Below, piece after piece: positions 16,420 to 25,590 of a stretch of 64,000 nt of DNA. Made by a program: the position numbers and the translations under genes. The notes under the pieces were generated by a model, which did not search any database, was not told where the DNA came from, and saw only the letters and a program-made list of their open reading frames with translations. Origin of the DNA: Paraburkholderia sp. NMBU_R16 (lineage in GTDB: Bacteria; Pseudomonadota; Gammaproteobacteria; Burkholderiales; Burkholderiaceae); the NCBI RefSeq assembly GCF_013282575.1, contig NZ_JAAAYE010000026.1, positions 1 to 64,000 on the forward strand. Reading direction: 5' to 3'. Position 1 is the stretch's first letter. Each line of letters starts with the position of its first letter.

Positions 16420-17169
16420 TCAGTGAATCAGCATGCCGCCGTTCACGTCGAGGGTGATGCCCGTCAAGTAGCTCGACAGGTCGCTGATCAGAAAAAGGCA
16501 CGCATTGGCGACGTCCGCTGCGTCGCCGAGCCGGCCCAACGGAATGCCCTTGATGATCTCCGTGCGCATATCGGCCGTGAGCTTGTCGCCCGTGATGTCG
16601 GTCTGGATCAGGCCAGGCGTGATCGAATTGACGCGAATGCGGTCCCCACCAAATTCGCGGGCCATCGCTTTGGCGAGACCGAGCACGCCCGCTTTGGCCG
16701 CGCTGTAGTGAGGGCCGCCGAAGATGCCGCCGCCGCGTTGCGCGGACACGGACGACATGCAGACGATGCTGCCGCCGCCTTGTTCCTTCATTGCGGGAAT
16801 AACGGCCTGCGACATGAAGAGCGTGCCGCGCAGATTGACGTCCACGATTGTGTCGAAGTTCTCGGATGAGATATCGAGCGTGCGTACCGGCTGCGTGATG
16901 CCCGCGTTGTTCACGAGCCCGTCGATCCGGCCGTAATGTTCGAGCGTCGCACGCGCGGCCGATACACACGCCGCCTTGTCCGTCACATCGCATGCCAGGC
17001 CGAGATGTCCGTCACCGAGTTCGCGCGCCGCGGATTTCGCATCTTCCTCGCGCAGATCCAGTATGACGATGTGTGCCCCTTGCGCCGCGAGCGCGCGCGC
17101 AGTGGCTTTGCCGATGCCGCGCGGAGAGGCCGCACCGGTCACCATGACGATCTTGTTCTCGAGCAACAT
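16420..17169 (-). CDS. Short-chain dehydrogenase/reductase (SDR)
   Basis: 249 residues from the ATG at 17169, preceded by GGAGACAAACG. The NAD(P) motif TGAASPRGIG (11-20) is followed by NNAGI, the catalytic SSVSAQRGG serine and YSAAK, and a C-terminal GITLDVNGGMLIH tail as in FabG-like and polyol dehydrogenases. An acidic residue after the second strand (ILDLRE) favours NAD over NADP. It heads the operon with the MFS permease and split transketolase; a polyol or sugar-acid oxidation feeding the transketolase is plausible but inferred. Confidence 0.9.
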   Translation of the reverse strand: MLLENKIVMVTGAASPRGIGKATARALAAQGAHIVILDLREEDAKSAARELGDGHLGLACDVTDKAACVSAARATLEHYGRIDGLVNNAGITQPVRTLDISSENFDTIVDVNLRGTLFMSQAVIPAMKEQGGGSIVCMSSVSAQRGGGIFGGPHYSAAKAGVLGLAKAMAREFGGDRIRVNSITPGLIQTDITGDKLTADMRTEIIKGIPLGRLGDAADVANACLFLISDLSSYLTGITLDVNGGMLIH

Positions 17170-17322
17170 CGTTTGTCTCCGATTGATTAGTGGCTCGAGT
17201 GTCGGGGTTGGCGCCGCTCGCATCAACGCGGTATCGCTCAACATCGATTGAGAAAAATTCAGGCGGGGCGATGGTGCGCCGCGTCAGGCGTGCGCAGCAT
17301 CACGAGGGGACAGTACGCGCGG

Positions 17323-18231
17323 TTACGGGGACGTATGGCGCGTGCCGCGATCGACGGCACGCTCGGCTTCCATCCACGTCAGAAACCGTTCGACGCGCGG
17401 CAGATCCGCATTCTGCGCGGGATAGACGAGATGATGCGCGCCGACTTCGACGGCGAAGCTATCGTCGAATACCGGCACGAGTGCGCCTTCCCTGATTCGC
17501 GCCGATGCAAGCATCAGCGATTCGAGCGCGATGCCGAGACCCATAGCGGCGGTCTCGAGCGACATGTACGAACGGTCATACGAAAAGTCGAAAGTCTTGT
17601 GCGCAGCGGAGACGCCGGTTCTCCCGAACCATTGGTTCCATTGCACGAGCGGCGTTTCGGAAAAGATCAGTCTGCACTTCAAAAGATCGTCCGGCGTGGA
17701 TACGGCGTGTTGTTCGAGATATCGGGGCGACGCCAGCGGCGCGATGAATTCCCCGCGCAATGTCTTGATCTCGAGGTTGGTCCAATTGCCGTATCCATGC
17801 CGGATGTCGACATCGTAGTAACCGTTCGAGAACGAGACGTTCTCATACGAGCATGCGAGATTCAGCTGGATATCGCCGTTGGCTTCCTGGAACGATGCAA
17901 GCCGGGGCAGCAGCCACATCAGCCCGAAGCTCGGGCTCGAATGAACGCGTAAGATCTCGACCCCCTTGACGTTCGATGCTCGTTCCGTCGCTCGGCTGAG
18001 ATCGGCGAGCGAGCCAGTGACGTCGGACAGATAGCGTTTGCCCGTAGGGGTCAATACCAAGCCTCGCCCCGACCTGACGAAAAGGTCGCGGCCGATGATC
18101 GATTCGAGATTGCCGATCTGATGGCTGACGGCCGACGCGGTCAGTCCGAGCTCTTCGGCGGCGCGATTGACGCTGCCCGTGCGCGCGACGCTTTCGAAGG
18201 CAAGGATGGCCTTCAGAGGTGGGATACGCAT
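17323..18231 (-). CDS. LysR-type transcriptional regulator (GcvA-like)
   Basis: 302 residues from the ATG at 18231. The N-terminal HTH (PLKAILAFESVARTGSVNRAAEELGLTAS split over helices 1-2, then SAVSHQIGNLE) and a GcvA-type effector domain (SSPSFGLMWLLPRL, GYGNW) are clear. It lies between the SDR/transketolase operon, which follows on the same strand, and the ABC importer operon, which starts 210 bases away on the opposite strand. It probably controls both. Confidence 0.92.
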   Translation of the reverse strand: MRIPPLKAILAFESVARTGSVNRAAEELGLTASAVSHQIGNLESIIGRDLFVRSGRGLVLTPTGKRYLSDVTGSLADLSRATERASNVKGVEILRVHSSPSFGLMWLLPRLASFQEANGDIQLNLACSYENVSFSNGYYDVDIRHGYGNWTNLEIKTLRGEFIAPLASPRYLEQHAVSTPDDLLKCRLIFSETPLVQWNQWFGRTGVSAAHKTFDFSYDRSYMSLETAAMGLGIALESLMLASARIREGALVPVFDDSFAVEVGAHHLVYPAQNADLPRVERFLTWMEAERAVDRGTRHTSP

Positions 18232-18243
18232 AGTCAAATTTTT

Positions 18244-18259
18244 TTCAGTCGCAGTTGAA
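18244..18259. promoter_or_regulatory. Possible LysR operator in the divergent intergenic region
   Basis: TTCA-N8-TGAA, a perfect 4-bp dyad, lies 13 bases before the LysR start and between it and the ABC importer. A dyad this short can occur by chance; the position is the main support. Confidence 0.25.
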
Positions 18260-18440
18260 CGAAACCGCCTTGTCCGGGCCGCATTGGCACTGCCATGCTG
18301 CCGACGAATCGCATCGATTAACGCAGCCTCGCGATCCCCGGATGTCGGCCGCACCGAATCGGCAGTTACGACGAATATAGCGCGCTCGAGGGACGGCCGG
18401 ATGCATGACTGCGAAAACAAAAGAAGTTACGGAGACACGC

Positions 18441-19967
18441 ATGCCGGAATACCTGCTGTCCGCACGTTCGATCGCGAAGCGCTTCGGACCGACGAACGTC
18501 CTGCGCGGGTTCGATTTGTCGATAGCGCGTGGCGAGGTCCATGCATTCCTCGGTGGTAACGGCGCCGGCAAGTCGACCTTCATCAAGATCGTCTCGGGCC
18601 AACATGAACGCGATGACGGCGCAATCGAGTTCGAAGGCAAAGCCATCGGGACATCGATCGCCTCGGATGTCGATCTGGGCGCGATTGCGGTCGTCAATCA
18701 GGAACTGGCCTTGTTGCCGCACCTTTCCGTCGCGGAAAACATTGCGATGCCGCGCCTGCGACACGGCATGCAAACGTATAACAGCCGCTTGGCGAGGGCG
18801 ATGGCGGTGGATGCGTTATCGCTCATCGATCCGCAATTCGCCGATCGATCCGTCGGCCGTCTCGTGGGCGATCTGACGCTGCACGAGCGCCAACTCGTGG
18901 AGATAGCGCGCGCGCTGGGCTCGGGTGCCAAGCTGCTGCTGCTCGACGAACCCACGGCGAACTTGACGGCTGCGGAGACCGCTCGGCTCTTCGCGGTCGT
19001 GCGTCGCCTCGTTGCCGATTCCGGACTCGCTGTGTTGTTCGTGTCGCACCGCATGCGCGAGATCCGGCAAGTCGCCGATGTTTGCACCATCATCCGCGAT
19101 GGCAAGACGGCCGTCGACCGTGCCCGGATCGAGTCGATCAGCGATCGTGAAATCGTCGAGCACATGGGCCAGAGCGCCGCAATGGACGACCCAGCGCACA
19201 CCGCCGGCGCACTGGGGTCACATACCCGTTCAGGTGCACGCCGGACGCCGGCAAGTGAGCGCGCCGATCTACCGAAGCTCAGCGTGAGAAGGGCGGGTAT
19301 CCATATCGACGTGGAGCCCGGCATGATCCTCGGTCTGGCCGGTGCGCCGACCGGCCCGTCAGCATTGATCGAAACATTGACAGGCCTTGCCGCTCGAGGC
19401 GAATGGGAATTGTCGCGCGGTGGAAAGCCGCTGCGATATGCAACTACCGCTGCGGCCGCGCGCGATGGGGTCGGCTTCATTTCGGGCGACCGCGCCGAGA
19501 AGGGGATTTTGCATAGCCTGTCCATCCTCGACAATCTGAGCGCAGCGGAGCGCGTGGTGCGCCGCCGATATGTAGCGCGGCAAGCGGAAGCCGCTCACGC
19601 TGCCCACCTTCTCAAAGCGTTGGATATCCGCGTCGGCTCCCTTTCGGACCTTCCCGCCACCCTGAGCGGCGGCACGCAGCAAAAGCTGCTCGTCGCCCGC
19701 TGGCTCGCGCTCGATCCGCAACTCCTGGTTCTCGAAGAGCCGACCCGTGGCGTGGACATCCGCACCAAGCGGGAGATCTACGGGCTGGTCCGTCAATTGG
19801 CCGAACGCGGCTGCGCCATCGTATGGTGGTCGACCGAGTATTGGGAGCTCGTCGAGCTGTGCGACGCAGTACTTGCATTCGATCTCGGCGGAGAGCCGAC
19901 GAGGGTACTTCAACGCGCCGAGATCGACGAATCGACGCTCGCCGACGCCACCGGCATGGCCGCCTGA
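18441..19967 (+). CDS. Sugar ABC transporter ATP-binding protein (RbsA/MglA family)
   Basis: 508 residues from the ATG at 18441 (GGAGAC upstream; a start at 18405 would add 12 residues). It has two tandem ATPase domains. The first has Walker A GGNGAGKST, signature LTLHERQLVEIARAL and Walker B LLLLDEPTANL. The second has the degenerate Walker A typical of the family, here further altered to GLAGAPTGPSALIETL without lysine, but an intact signature LSGGTQQKLLVARWLA and Walker B LLVLEEPTRGVD. It is followed by the permease and binding-protein genes. The importer class handles pentoses, hexoses and autoinducer-like sugars. Confidence 0.92.
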   Translation: MPEYLLSARSIAKRFGPTNVLRGFDLSIARGEVHAFLGGNGAGKSTFIKIVSGQHERDDGAIEFEGKAIGTSIASDVDLGAIAVVNQELALLPHLSVAENIAMPRLRHGMQTYNSRLARAMAVDALSLIDPQFADRSVGRLVGDLTLHERQLVEIARALGSGAKLLLLDEPTANLTAAETARLFAVVRRLVADSGLAVLFVSHRMREIRQVADVCTIIRDGKTAVDRARIESISDREIVEHMGQSAAMDDPAHTAGALGSHTRSGARRTPASERADLPKLSVRRAGIHIDVEPGMILGLAGAPTGPSALIETLTGLAARGEWELSRGGKPLRYATTAAAARDGVGFISGDRAEKGILHSLSILDNLSAAERVVRRRYVARQAEAAHAAHLLKALDIRVGSLSDLPATLSGGTQQKLLVARWLALDPQLLVLEEPTRGVDIRTKREIYGLVRQLAERGCAIVWWSTEYWELVELCDAVLAFDLGGEPTRVLQRAEIDESTLADATGMAA

Positions 19968-20008
19968 GATCGAACCGCAAGCACCGCATTTCCAATCCGG
20001 AGACATTG

Positions 20009-21004
20009 ATGAAGACCCTGCCACAAGCGATCGCGAGCGAACGCGAATCGCCTTCCAAAGCCAAGCGATGGATGCTTTCCAGCTACCGGACGGAAATCGC
20101 GATTGCGATTGCGATCGTGATCATCGAACTGGCGGTCGGCATGGTCGTCCCCGCCGCGCTGTCCGTCGGCAACCTCGCGAACGTCACGCAGGCCGCTGCG
20201 CCGCTCGCGATCATGTCGTTCGGCGTGCTGCTCGTGATCATCACGGGCGGCATCGACCTTTCCGTGGGCTCAGTCTTCTCGTTGACCGGGATGGTCACGG
20301 GGCTAGCCATGGCGCACGGGTACGGCGCGGTCCTCAGCAGTCTCGCCGGTCTTGGCGTTGGCGCGAGCGTGGGGCTCGTCAATGGTGCGCTGGTGACATT
20401 CGTCGGCCTTGCTCCATTCGTCGTGACGCTGAGCACCTATGCGATCGCGGGCAGCTTGTCGTTCATCGTCACTGACGGCCATTCGTTGCCAATTACCGAT
20501 CCCAACTACTGGCTCCTGAATTCGGGAACGTTGATTCCAGGCATCCCGAACTACGCGCTGTGGTGCGTGTTGCTACTGGCACTCATCGAACTGGGACTGA
20601 ACAAGCTCGTTGCTGGCCGCTGGCTCTACGCAATCGGCAGAAGCAGCTCGTCCGCGCGCGCGATCGGCATTCCCGTCAAACGCGTGCGTCTTTGTGCCTA
20701 TTTGCTCTCCGGCGTGCTTGCGTCGTGCGCCGGCATCGTCAGCATTTCATACATCAGCAACGCCGAGGCGACGGCCGGATCGAGCCTCATGCTGCAAGCG
20801 ATCGCCGCGGTGGTGATCGGCGGAGCGAGCCTTTTCGGCGGAACGGGCTCGGCGATCGGCGCGTTGCTGGGCTCGTTGATGATCACGATCATCCAGAACG
20901 GCGCCAATCTGATCGGCGTCAATAGCTTTTGGCAGGGCACCGTCACTGGAATCGTGATTCTCGTTGCAGTCCTCGTCGACCGGGTGACCAAAGCCCGGCG
21001 CTAA
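20009..21004 (+). CDS. Sugar ABC transporter permease (RbsC family)
   Basis: 331 residues from the ATG at 20009 (CCGGAGAC upstream), with about 8-10 hydrophobic segments. The family block [16 protein letters not shown] follows the second or third segment, and [23 protein letters not shown] is the cytoplasmic EAA-like loop. The gene starts 42 bases after the ATPase and ends 27 bases before the binding protein. Confidence 0.93.
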   Translation: MKTLPQAIASERESPSKAKRWMLSSYRTEIAIAIAIVIIELAVGMVVPAALSVGNLANVTQAAAPLAIMSFGVLLVIITGGIDLSVGSVFSLTGMVTGLAMAHGYGAVLSSLAGLGVGASVGLVNGALVTFVGLAPFVVTLSTYAIAGSLSFIVTDGHSLPITDPNYWLLNSGTLIPGIPNYALWCVLLLALIELGLNKLVAGRWLYAIGRSSSSARAIGIPVKRVRLCAYLLSGVLASCAGIVSISYISNAEATAGSSLMLQAIAAVVIGGASLFGGTGSAIGALLGSLMITIIQNGANLIGVNSFWQGTVTGIVILVAVLVDRVTKARR

Positions 21005-21030
21005 GCCCAACAGCATTAATCGAAGGAGAC

Positions 21031-22056
21031 ATGATGTATACACCTGACCGCAATTCGAAGATGGCGGACCGCGCCCCTCGGTTCGTCAAGCACCTGATGC
21101 TGGCTGCATCGATCGCCTTGGCATCCGCCTGGTCGTACTCGGCCATTGCTCAGAGCAAGCCGACAGTTGCCTATATCGCACCGTCGCTCGATATTTCGTA
21201 TTGGCAATGGGTCGCATATGGCGTGAAGCAGCGCGCGCAGGAGCTCGGCATGAACTACGTCGAGTTCACGTCGGAAAACTCGCCCGCGAAACAGATGGAC
21301 AATGTTCGCACTGCATTGACGCGCGGCGTCAGTGCAATCGTGATGGGCCCGGTCAGCTCCACCAGTACGCCGCCCGTGCTGCGCCTGCTCAAGTCTCGAT
21401 CGGTGCCGGTGGCGTTTGCAGGTATCGGACCGCAGTCTGGACAGACCGACTATACGTCGGCCGTCACCGCGAACAACTTCGAGACTGGCAAGGCGCAGGG
21501 GGCTTATGTATGCAAGCTCGCAAAGGAGCGCGGCGGCAACAAAATCGCCATGCTCTCGTTGCCGCAGGACCGCGAAAACGCGCAGAAATACATGAAAGGT
21601 GCGCAGCTCTCGTTCAAGGCCGACGGATGCGAACTCGTGCAGGTGCTCGAAACGCACGGCCTCACGGTCAACGAGGCGGTGGCCCAGGCCAACGATATTC
21701 TGACCGCGCATCCTGACGTCAAAGCGATCTACGGGATGTACGACGAAGCGGCGACCGGTGCGGCAAAGGCCTTGCAAACCCGAGGTTTGACGGGCAAGGT
21801 CGCCGTGGTGACCGCGGACGGCAGTCCGACCACGATCCGCCTGCTGCGCGACGGCGCCATCCAGGGAATCTTCCTGCAGGAGGCGGTGGGCCAGGGCATC
21901 GACGCAACCTCTCAGGTATTCAATGCGCTCAACCACAAACCGACGACGCAGGACCTCGCGCTGAAGGAGCCGCTCGTGACGCGCGAGACGATCGACGATC
22001 CCGATGTTCGAGCGACGGTGAAACGCGTGTACCCACCGTCCGCGGGAAACTATTAG
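21031..22056 (+). CDS. Periplasmic sugar-binding protein of ABC transporter (RbsB family)
   Basis: 341 residues. A signal peptide is visible: a basic start, then [21 protein letters not shown] with cleavage likely after AIAQ. The mature protein begins [22 protein letters not shown], a type I periplasmic fold. Two ATGs overlap (21031 and 21034); AAGGAG at 21024 spaces better with the second. It is the last gene of the importer operon. A conserved [13 protein letters not shown] hinge segment and [16 protein letters not shown] are as in ribose/autoinducer-2-type binders. The ligand is not known. Confidence 0.92.
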   Translation: MMYTPDRNSKMADRAPRFVKHLMLAASIALASAWSYSAIAQSKPTVAYIAPSLDISYWQWVAYGVKQRAQELGMNYVEFTSENSPAKQMDNVRTALTRGVSAIVMGPVSSTSTPPVLRLLKSRSVPVAFAGIGPQSGQTDYTSAVTANNFETGKAQGAYVCKLAKERGGNKIAMLSLPQDRENAQKYMKGAQLSFKADGCELVQVLETHGLTVNEAVAQANDILTAHPDVKAIYGMYDEAATGAAKALQTRGLTGKVAVVTADGSPTTIRLLRDGAIQGIFLQEAVGQGIDATSQVFNALNHKPTTQDLALKEPLVTRETIDDPDVRATVKRVYPPSAGNY

Positions 22057-22138
22057 GCTCCGAAGCTCGATCGCCTGCCGGCCGATGCAGGGTGGGCGGG
22101 CGAAATGCTTTCAACGATTCTTTACATCGGAATGCGCC

Positions 22139-23035
22139 ATGGACGATCTGCCCATCATCGATCCGCATCATCATCTCTACGATCTCAAAACCGGCAACTA
22201 TCCCTGGTTGCAGGGCCCGATGCTCAAACGTGTTTTCGGCGACTACTCGGCAATCCGGCGGGACTACCTGATCGAAGATTTTCTCGCCGATATCCGGAAT
22301 CAGAATGTCGTGAAGAGCGTACATCTCCAGGTGGAGTACGACCATAACGACCCCGTCGCCGAAACGCGCTGGTTGCAGAGCGTCGCCGACCGATACGGAT
22401 ACCCGCACGGGATCGTCGGCTTCGCCGATCTCTCTTCGCCGGACGTCGAGTCGGTCATCGCGGCGCACTGCGCGTTCGAGAACATCCGAGGTATTCGCCA
22501 ATGCTTGAATTTTCATCGCGACCCGGTCAAAACCTTCATCGATAGCCCGCATTTGATGAGCGACAGTCAATGGCGCCGCGGATACGGCTTGCTCAGGCAG
22601 TACGGGCTCTCTTTCGATCTGCAGTTGTATTACACGCAGATGGAGGAAGCGACGGCGCTCGCACGCGATTTTCCCGATACACCCATCGTGCTGAATCACA
22701 CCGGCATGCCGGTAGACCGCGAGCGAGAGGAAATCGAAGCGTGGAAGAAGGCGATGAAGATGCTGGCGTCGGCGCCGAACGTCTCTTGTAAGATCTCGGG
22801 GCTGGGCATGGGCGACTGGAGGTGGACCGTGGATTCCATTCGCCCGTTCGTGCTCGATGCAATCGAGGCATTCGGCGTGGAGCGCTGCATGTTTGCGTCT
22901 AACTTCCCAGTGGACAAGCTGTTCAGCAGTTATGACGAGCTGTTCAATGCCTTCAAGGCGATTACGCGTGACTTCTCTGCGGCCGAGCGTGCAGCGCTGT
23001 TCCATGACAACGCTGCACGCGTATACCGTCTCTGA
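22139..23035 (+). CDS. Amidohydrolase-2 family lactonase/hydrolase
   Basis: 298 residues from the ATG at 22139. The metal motif DPHHHLYD lies at the N-terminus, VLNHTGMPVDRE in the middle and FASNFPVDKLFSSYDEL near the end, as in L-fuconolactonase and 2-pyrone-4,6-dicarboxylate lactonase relatives (PF04909). Its place after a sugar ABC importer fits a sugar-acid lactonase. Its last 10 codons are part of a 103-bp sequence repeated at 24555. Confidence 0.9.
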   Translation: MDDLPIIDPHHHLYDLKTGNYPWLQGPMLKRVFGDYSAIRRDYLIEDFLADIRNQNVVKSVHLQVEYDHNDPVAETRWLQSVADRYGYPHGIVGFADLSSPDVESVIAAHCAFENIRGIRQCLNFHRDPVKTFIDSPHLMSDSQWRRGYGLLRQYGLSFDLQLYYTQMEEATALARDFPDTPIVLNHTGMPVDREREEIEAWKKAMKMLASAPNVSCKISGLGMGDWRWTVDSIRPFVLDAIEAFGVERCMFASNFPVDKLFSSYDELFNAFKAITRDFSAAERAALFHDNAARVYRL

Positions 23036-23107
23036 CCACTGATCGCGCAAGCATACGGTCGTGCCAACAGCCAATCGCGAAACGTGGCAACCGATGGCTG
23101 CTCCGCT
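23005..23107. repeat. Imperfect direct repeat, copy A (flanks the RsbRD kinase)
   Basis: 103 bp matching 24555-24657 at 87 of 103 positions by hand count, without gaps. It covers the end of the amidohydrolase gene, a 17-base spacer and the reverse-complemented end of a LysR gene. The match is highest (about 92%) in the LysR part. Confidence 0.85.
23053..23107 (-). pseudogene. Remnant of a LysR-family gene 3' end
   Basis: On the minus strand this reads PSVATFRDWLLARP, the same C-terminal peptide as the intact LysR protein encoded at 24603-25490. The stop codon of the intact gene (TAA) is TAT here, and upstream the frame soon stops resembling LysR. It is a decayed duplicate that lay tail to tail with the amidohydrolase gene. 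Confidence 0.75.
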
Positions 23108-23340
23108 GAAAGCCGCTCGGTAATGGCGCCCCGCAGGAGTACATGAAGCGAGTAAGATGTATCTACGCGAAAGTGCGGACGGTAACCATTGCCGAAAAAC
23201 GGACCATCGCGCCGACTTCGGCGAAGAAAGATTTCGCCCCGAGATTCCGAGACGAAAGAGACCGCATGGCAGCCGGCAGCGTCTGTCCCCGATAGCTCGC
23301 CGCCAGCGAAGTGCAGCAGACCGACGTCAAGGGATCCATC
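23108..23340. other. Non-coding stretch before the kinase gene
   Basis: With the remnant before it, 23036-23340 is about 305 bases without a functional gene. Beyond the LysR remnant I see no further recognisable coding sequence, hairpin or repeat. An AAGGGA ribosome site lies at its right end. Confidence 0.5.
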
Positions 23341-24483
23341 ATGATGCATGTTTTCCTGGCCAACAATCGCGACGAACTCATCGAGCGATGCCAGGCCAAG
23401 GTCGCGCAGCGGCCCGCTCGGGCAGCAACCGCCCAGCAGCTCCAGAACGGAGTGCCGATGTTCCTGGATCAGCTCATCAGAACGCTGCGAATGGAACAAA
23501 CGTCGAAGCCGATGGGTAGCCGCCGGATTTCGGGGCCTTCGGGCGGCGGGCCGTCGTTATCCGAGATTGGCGCAACTGCTGCCCAACACGGACGGGCCCT
23601 ATTGGCGCTCGGGTTTTCGGTCGATCAGGTCGTCCATGTCTATGGCGATCTGTGTCAGGCCATCACGGACCTCGCGTATGAGCGCGATGCGCCGTTTCAG
23701 ATCGACGAATTTCGTACCCTCAATCGCTGTCTGGACAACGCGATTGCCGATGCGGTAACCGAATTCAGCTACCAGCGGGATTTTGTCATGGCAGACCGAC
23801 AGGCCGTCGAGCTGCATGAGCGCCTCGGATTTTTCGCCCATGAACTCCGCAACCTGCTGCACACTGCCACGCTCGCGTTTACCGCCGCCAAAACCGGAAG
23901 CTTGAGTCTGTCGGGGGCAACAGGGGCCGTGCTCGAGCGAAGCCTTGGCGGGCTGCGCGATCTGATCGCGCAATCGCTGGAAGATGTCCGGGAAGCAACG
24001 GGCCTTTCCGCGCAATCCAGAATGATTCCGGTTGCCGACCTCATTGCGGAAGTCAAACAGGCTGCCGATCTCGCGGCTCAGGTTCGTGGATGCGTATTGA
24101 CGGTGTCCGCAGTGGACCCGCGGCTGGCTATCTGTGGAGATCGCGACCAACTTTACTCGGCATTGGCCAACCTGCTGCAGAACGCCTTCAAGTTTACGCA
24201 TCTCCACGGCGAGGTGACGCTCGACACGTATGCCGTGTCGGATCGCATCCTGATCGACGTGAGGGACGAGTGCGGCGGTCTTCCGCCTGGCGACGCGGAA
24301 CGGATGTTTCTGCCGTTTACACAAAGCGGGAAGGACCGAACTGGCCTTGGGCTGGGTCTATCCATTGCGCGGCGCAGCGTAGAGGCGAACAACGGGACTC
24401 TGAGCGTGCGCGACGTGCCTGGCACAGGCTGCGTGTTCACGATCAGCCTGCCCCGGCATGCGGCGCCAGGACACGCCCGCTAG
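23341..24483 (+). CDS. Sensor histidine kinase with N-terminal RsbRD domain
   Basis: 380 residues. The start at 23341 (or 23344) follows AAGGGA. Residues 1-150 are helical and match the RsbT co-antagonist (RsbRD) globin-like sensor domain (RDELIERCQAKVAQRP, HGRALLALGFSVDQVVHVYGD). The phosphoacceptor is H167 in FFAHELRN, followed by N-box NLLQNAFKFT, DECGGLPPG and GLGLGLSIARR. There is no membrane segment, so it is a cytoplasmic kinase, and no response regulator is adjacent. It lies between two imperfect direct repeats that hold pieces of the flanking genes. Confidence 0.9.
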   Translation: MMHVFLANNRDELIERCQAKVAQRPARAATAQQLQNGVPMFLDQLIRTLRMEQTSKPMGSRRISGPSGGGPSLSEIGATAAQHGRALLALGFSVDQVVHVYGDLCQAITDLAYERDAPFQIDEFRTLNRCLDNAIADAVTEFSYQRDFVMADRQAVELHERLGFFAHELRNLLHTATLAFTAAKTGSLSLSGATGAVLERSLGGLRDLIAQSLEDVREATGLSAQSRMIPVADLIAEVKQAADLAAQVRGCVLTVSAVDPRLAICGDRDQLYSALANLLQNAFKFTHLHGEVTLDTYAVSDRILIDVRDECGGLPPGDAERMFLPFTQSGKDRTGLGLGLSIARRSVEANNGTLSVRDVPGTGCVFTISLPRHAAPGHAR

Positions 24484-24554
24484 CGGCCGTCGCGCCCCGG
24501 GCACGGGTTGCCGGCTGTCGATCCGCCTCGGTTTTGCATCAACGATGACAGCAC

Positions 24555-24585
24555 TGTCAACGTTGCGTACCTGTATCGTTTCTAA
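24555..24585 (+). pseudogene. Remnant of an amidohydrolase gene 3' end
   Basis: The last ten codons and stop read VNVAYLYRF, matching the amidohydrolase C-terminus DNAARVYRL encoded at 23005-23035 (21 of 31 bases identical). Nothing further upstream resembles that gene, so only its tail survives here. Confidence 0.55.
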
Positions 24586-24657
24586 CCACTCATCGCGCAA
24601 GCTTACGGCCGTGCCAACAGCCAATCTCGAAACGTGGCGACCGATGGCAGCTCCGCT
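24555..24657. repeat. Imperfect direct repeat, copy B (flanks the RsbRD kinase)
   Basis: Partner of 23005-23107. In this copy the LysR half belongs to an intact gene and the amidohydrolase half is a remnant, the reverse of copy A. The two copies lie 1550 bases apart in direct orientation. Confidence 0.85.
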
Positions 24658-25490
24658 TTCTGAGCGGGGTAGCCAAAGTAATAGCTCATCCCGCTGGCAT
24701 AGGGCAAATCGAAGGGCATGACGAGTTTGCCCGAGGCCAGCTCTTCCTCGATCAGGCATCGAGGAACGAGGCCGACCCCGATGCCGGTCGCCACGGCCTG
24801 GATCAGGTGCGACGTCAATTCGAAAATGGGTCCCGGATAGACCCCGCGCAGCGGGACTTCGTAGGCATCGGACCATTCGCGCCAAACATTGGGCCGTGTC
24901 GCGACGCGCAGCAGCAACAACGAACCGAGATCCCGCGGCGATTCGACCGGATGCCGACGCAACAAATCGGGACTCGCGATCAGCACGAGCACCTCTTCGA
25001 GCAGACGGTGGCAGATGAGACCGGGCAACTCGGCGTTGCCGACGCCGATGACCGCATCCATGCCCGCCGCTTCGAGATCGAGGTGGCCGATTCGCGAATG
25101 CATATTGACGACGACGCTCGGGTTCGCGGCGTAAAACGAATGCAGGCGCGGCATCAACCAACGCGCGCCGAAAGTCGGCAATACCGCGAGATTCAGGTTG
25201 CCGCCTCCGGAGCGATAGGCAATGGCCTGCAGCGTTGCATTGCGTATGGATGCAATCGCCGCGCCCACCTCGCGCATGTACAGGCGCCCCGCATCGGTCA
25301 ATTCGATTCGCCGCCCCTTACGCAGAAAAAGCCGCACGTCGAGTAGCTCCTCGAGCGCCTGCACTTGGCGGCTGACCGCGCTCTGCGTCAACGAAAGCTC
25401 TTCCGCAGCCCGCGTATAGCTTTGGTGCCTGGCCGAGGCCTCAAACGCGAGGAGCAGCGACATAGACGGAGTCAGGGTTCTCGGATTCAT
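24603..25490 (-). CDS. LysR-type transcriptional regulator (GcvA-like)
   Basis: 295 residues. The HTH reads SLLLAFEASARHQSYTRAA and then SLTQSAVSRQVQALEELL; the effector domain contains LAVLPTFGARWLMPRL and ATGIGVGLVPRCLIEEELASG. It is divergent from the YdiJ-type dehydrogenase gene, 100 bases away across an AT-rich spacer, and is its likely regulator. Its 3' end is duplicated at 23053-23107. Confidence 0.93.
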   Translation of the reverse strand: MNPRTLTPSMSLLLAFEASARHQSYTRAAEELSLTQSAVSRQVQALEELLDVRLFLRKGRRIELTDAGRLYMREVGAAIASIRNATLQAIAYRSGGGNLNLAVLPTFGARWLMPRLHSFYAANPSVVVNMHSRIGHLDLEAAGMDAVIGVGNAELPGLICHRLLEEVLVLIASPDLLRRHPVESPRDLGSLLLLRVATRPNVWREWSDAYEVPLRGVYPGPIFELTSHLIQAVATGIGVGLVPRCLIEEELASGKLVMPFDLPYASGMSYYFGYPAQKAELPSVATFRDWLLARP

Positions 25491-25590
25491 TCATAAAACT
25501 CATGTAAGAGCGCAAAACAATACACTTTTTGCCTGACGGGAAGCAACCTAGACTCGCTATCCATGAGTTATACGCCGCAAGGGAGCCCTC
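25491..25590. promoter_or_regulatory. AT-rich divergent promoter region, LysR/YdiJ
   Basis: The 100 bases between the divergent genes are clearly richer in A/T than their surroundings (for example CATAAAACTCATGTAAGAGC at 25493-25512), as expected for a LysR-controlled divergent promoter. I cannot place -35 and -10 boxes with confidence. Confidence 0.4.
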
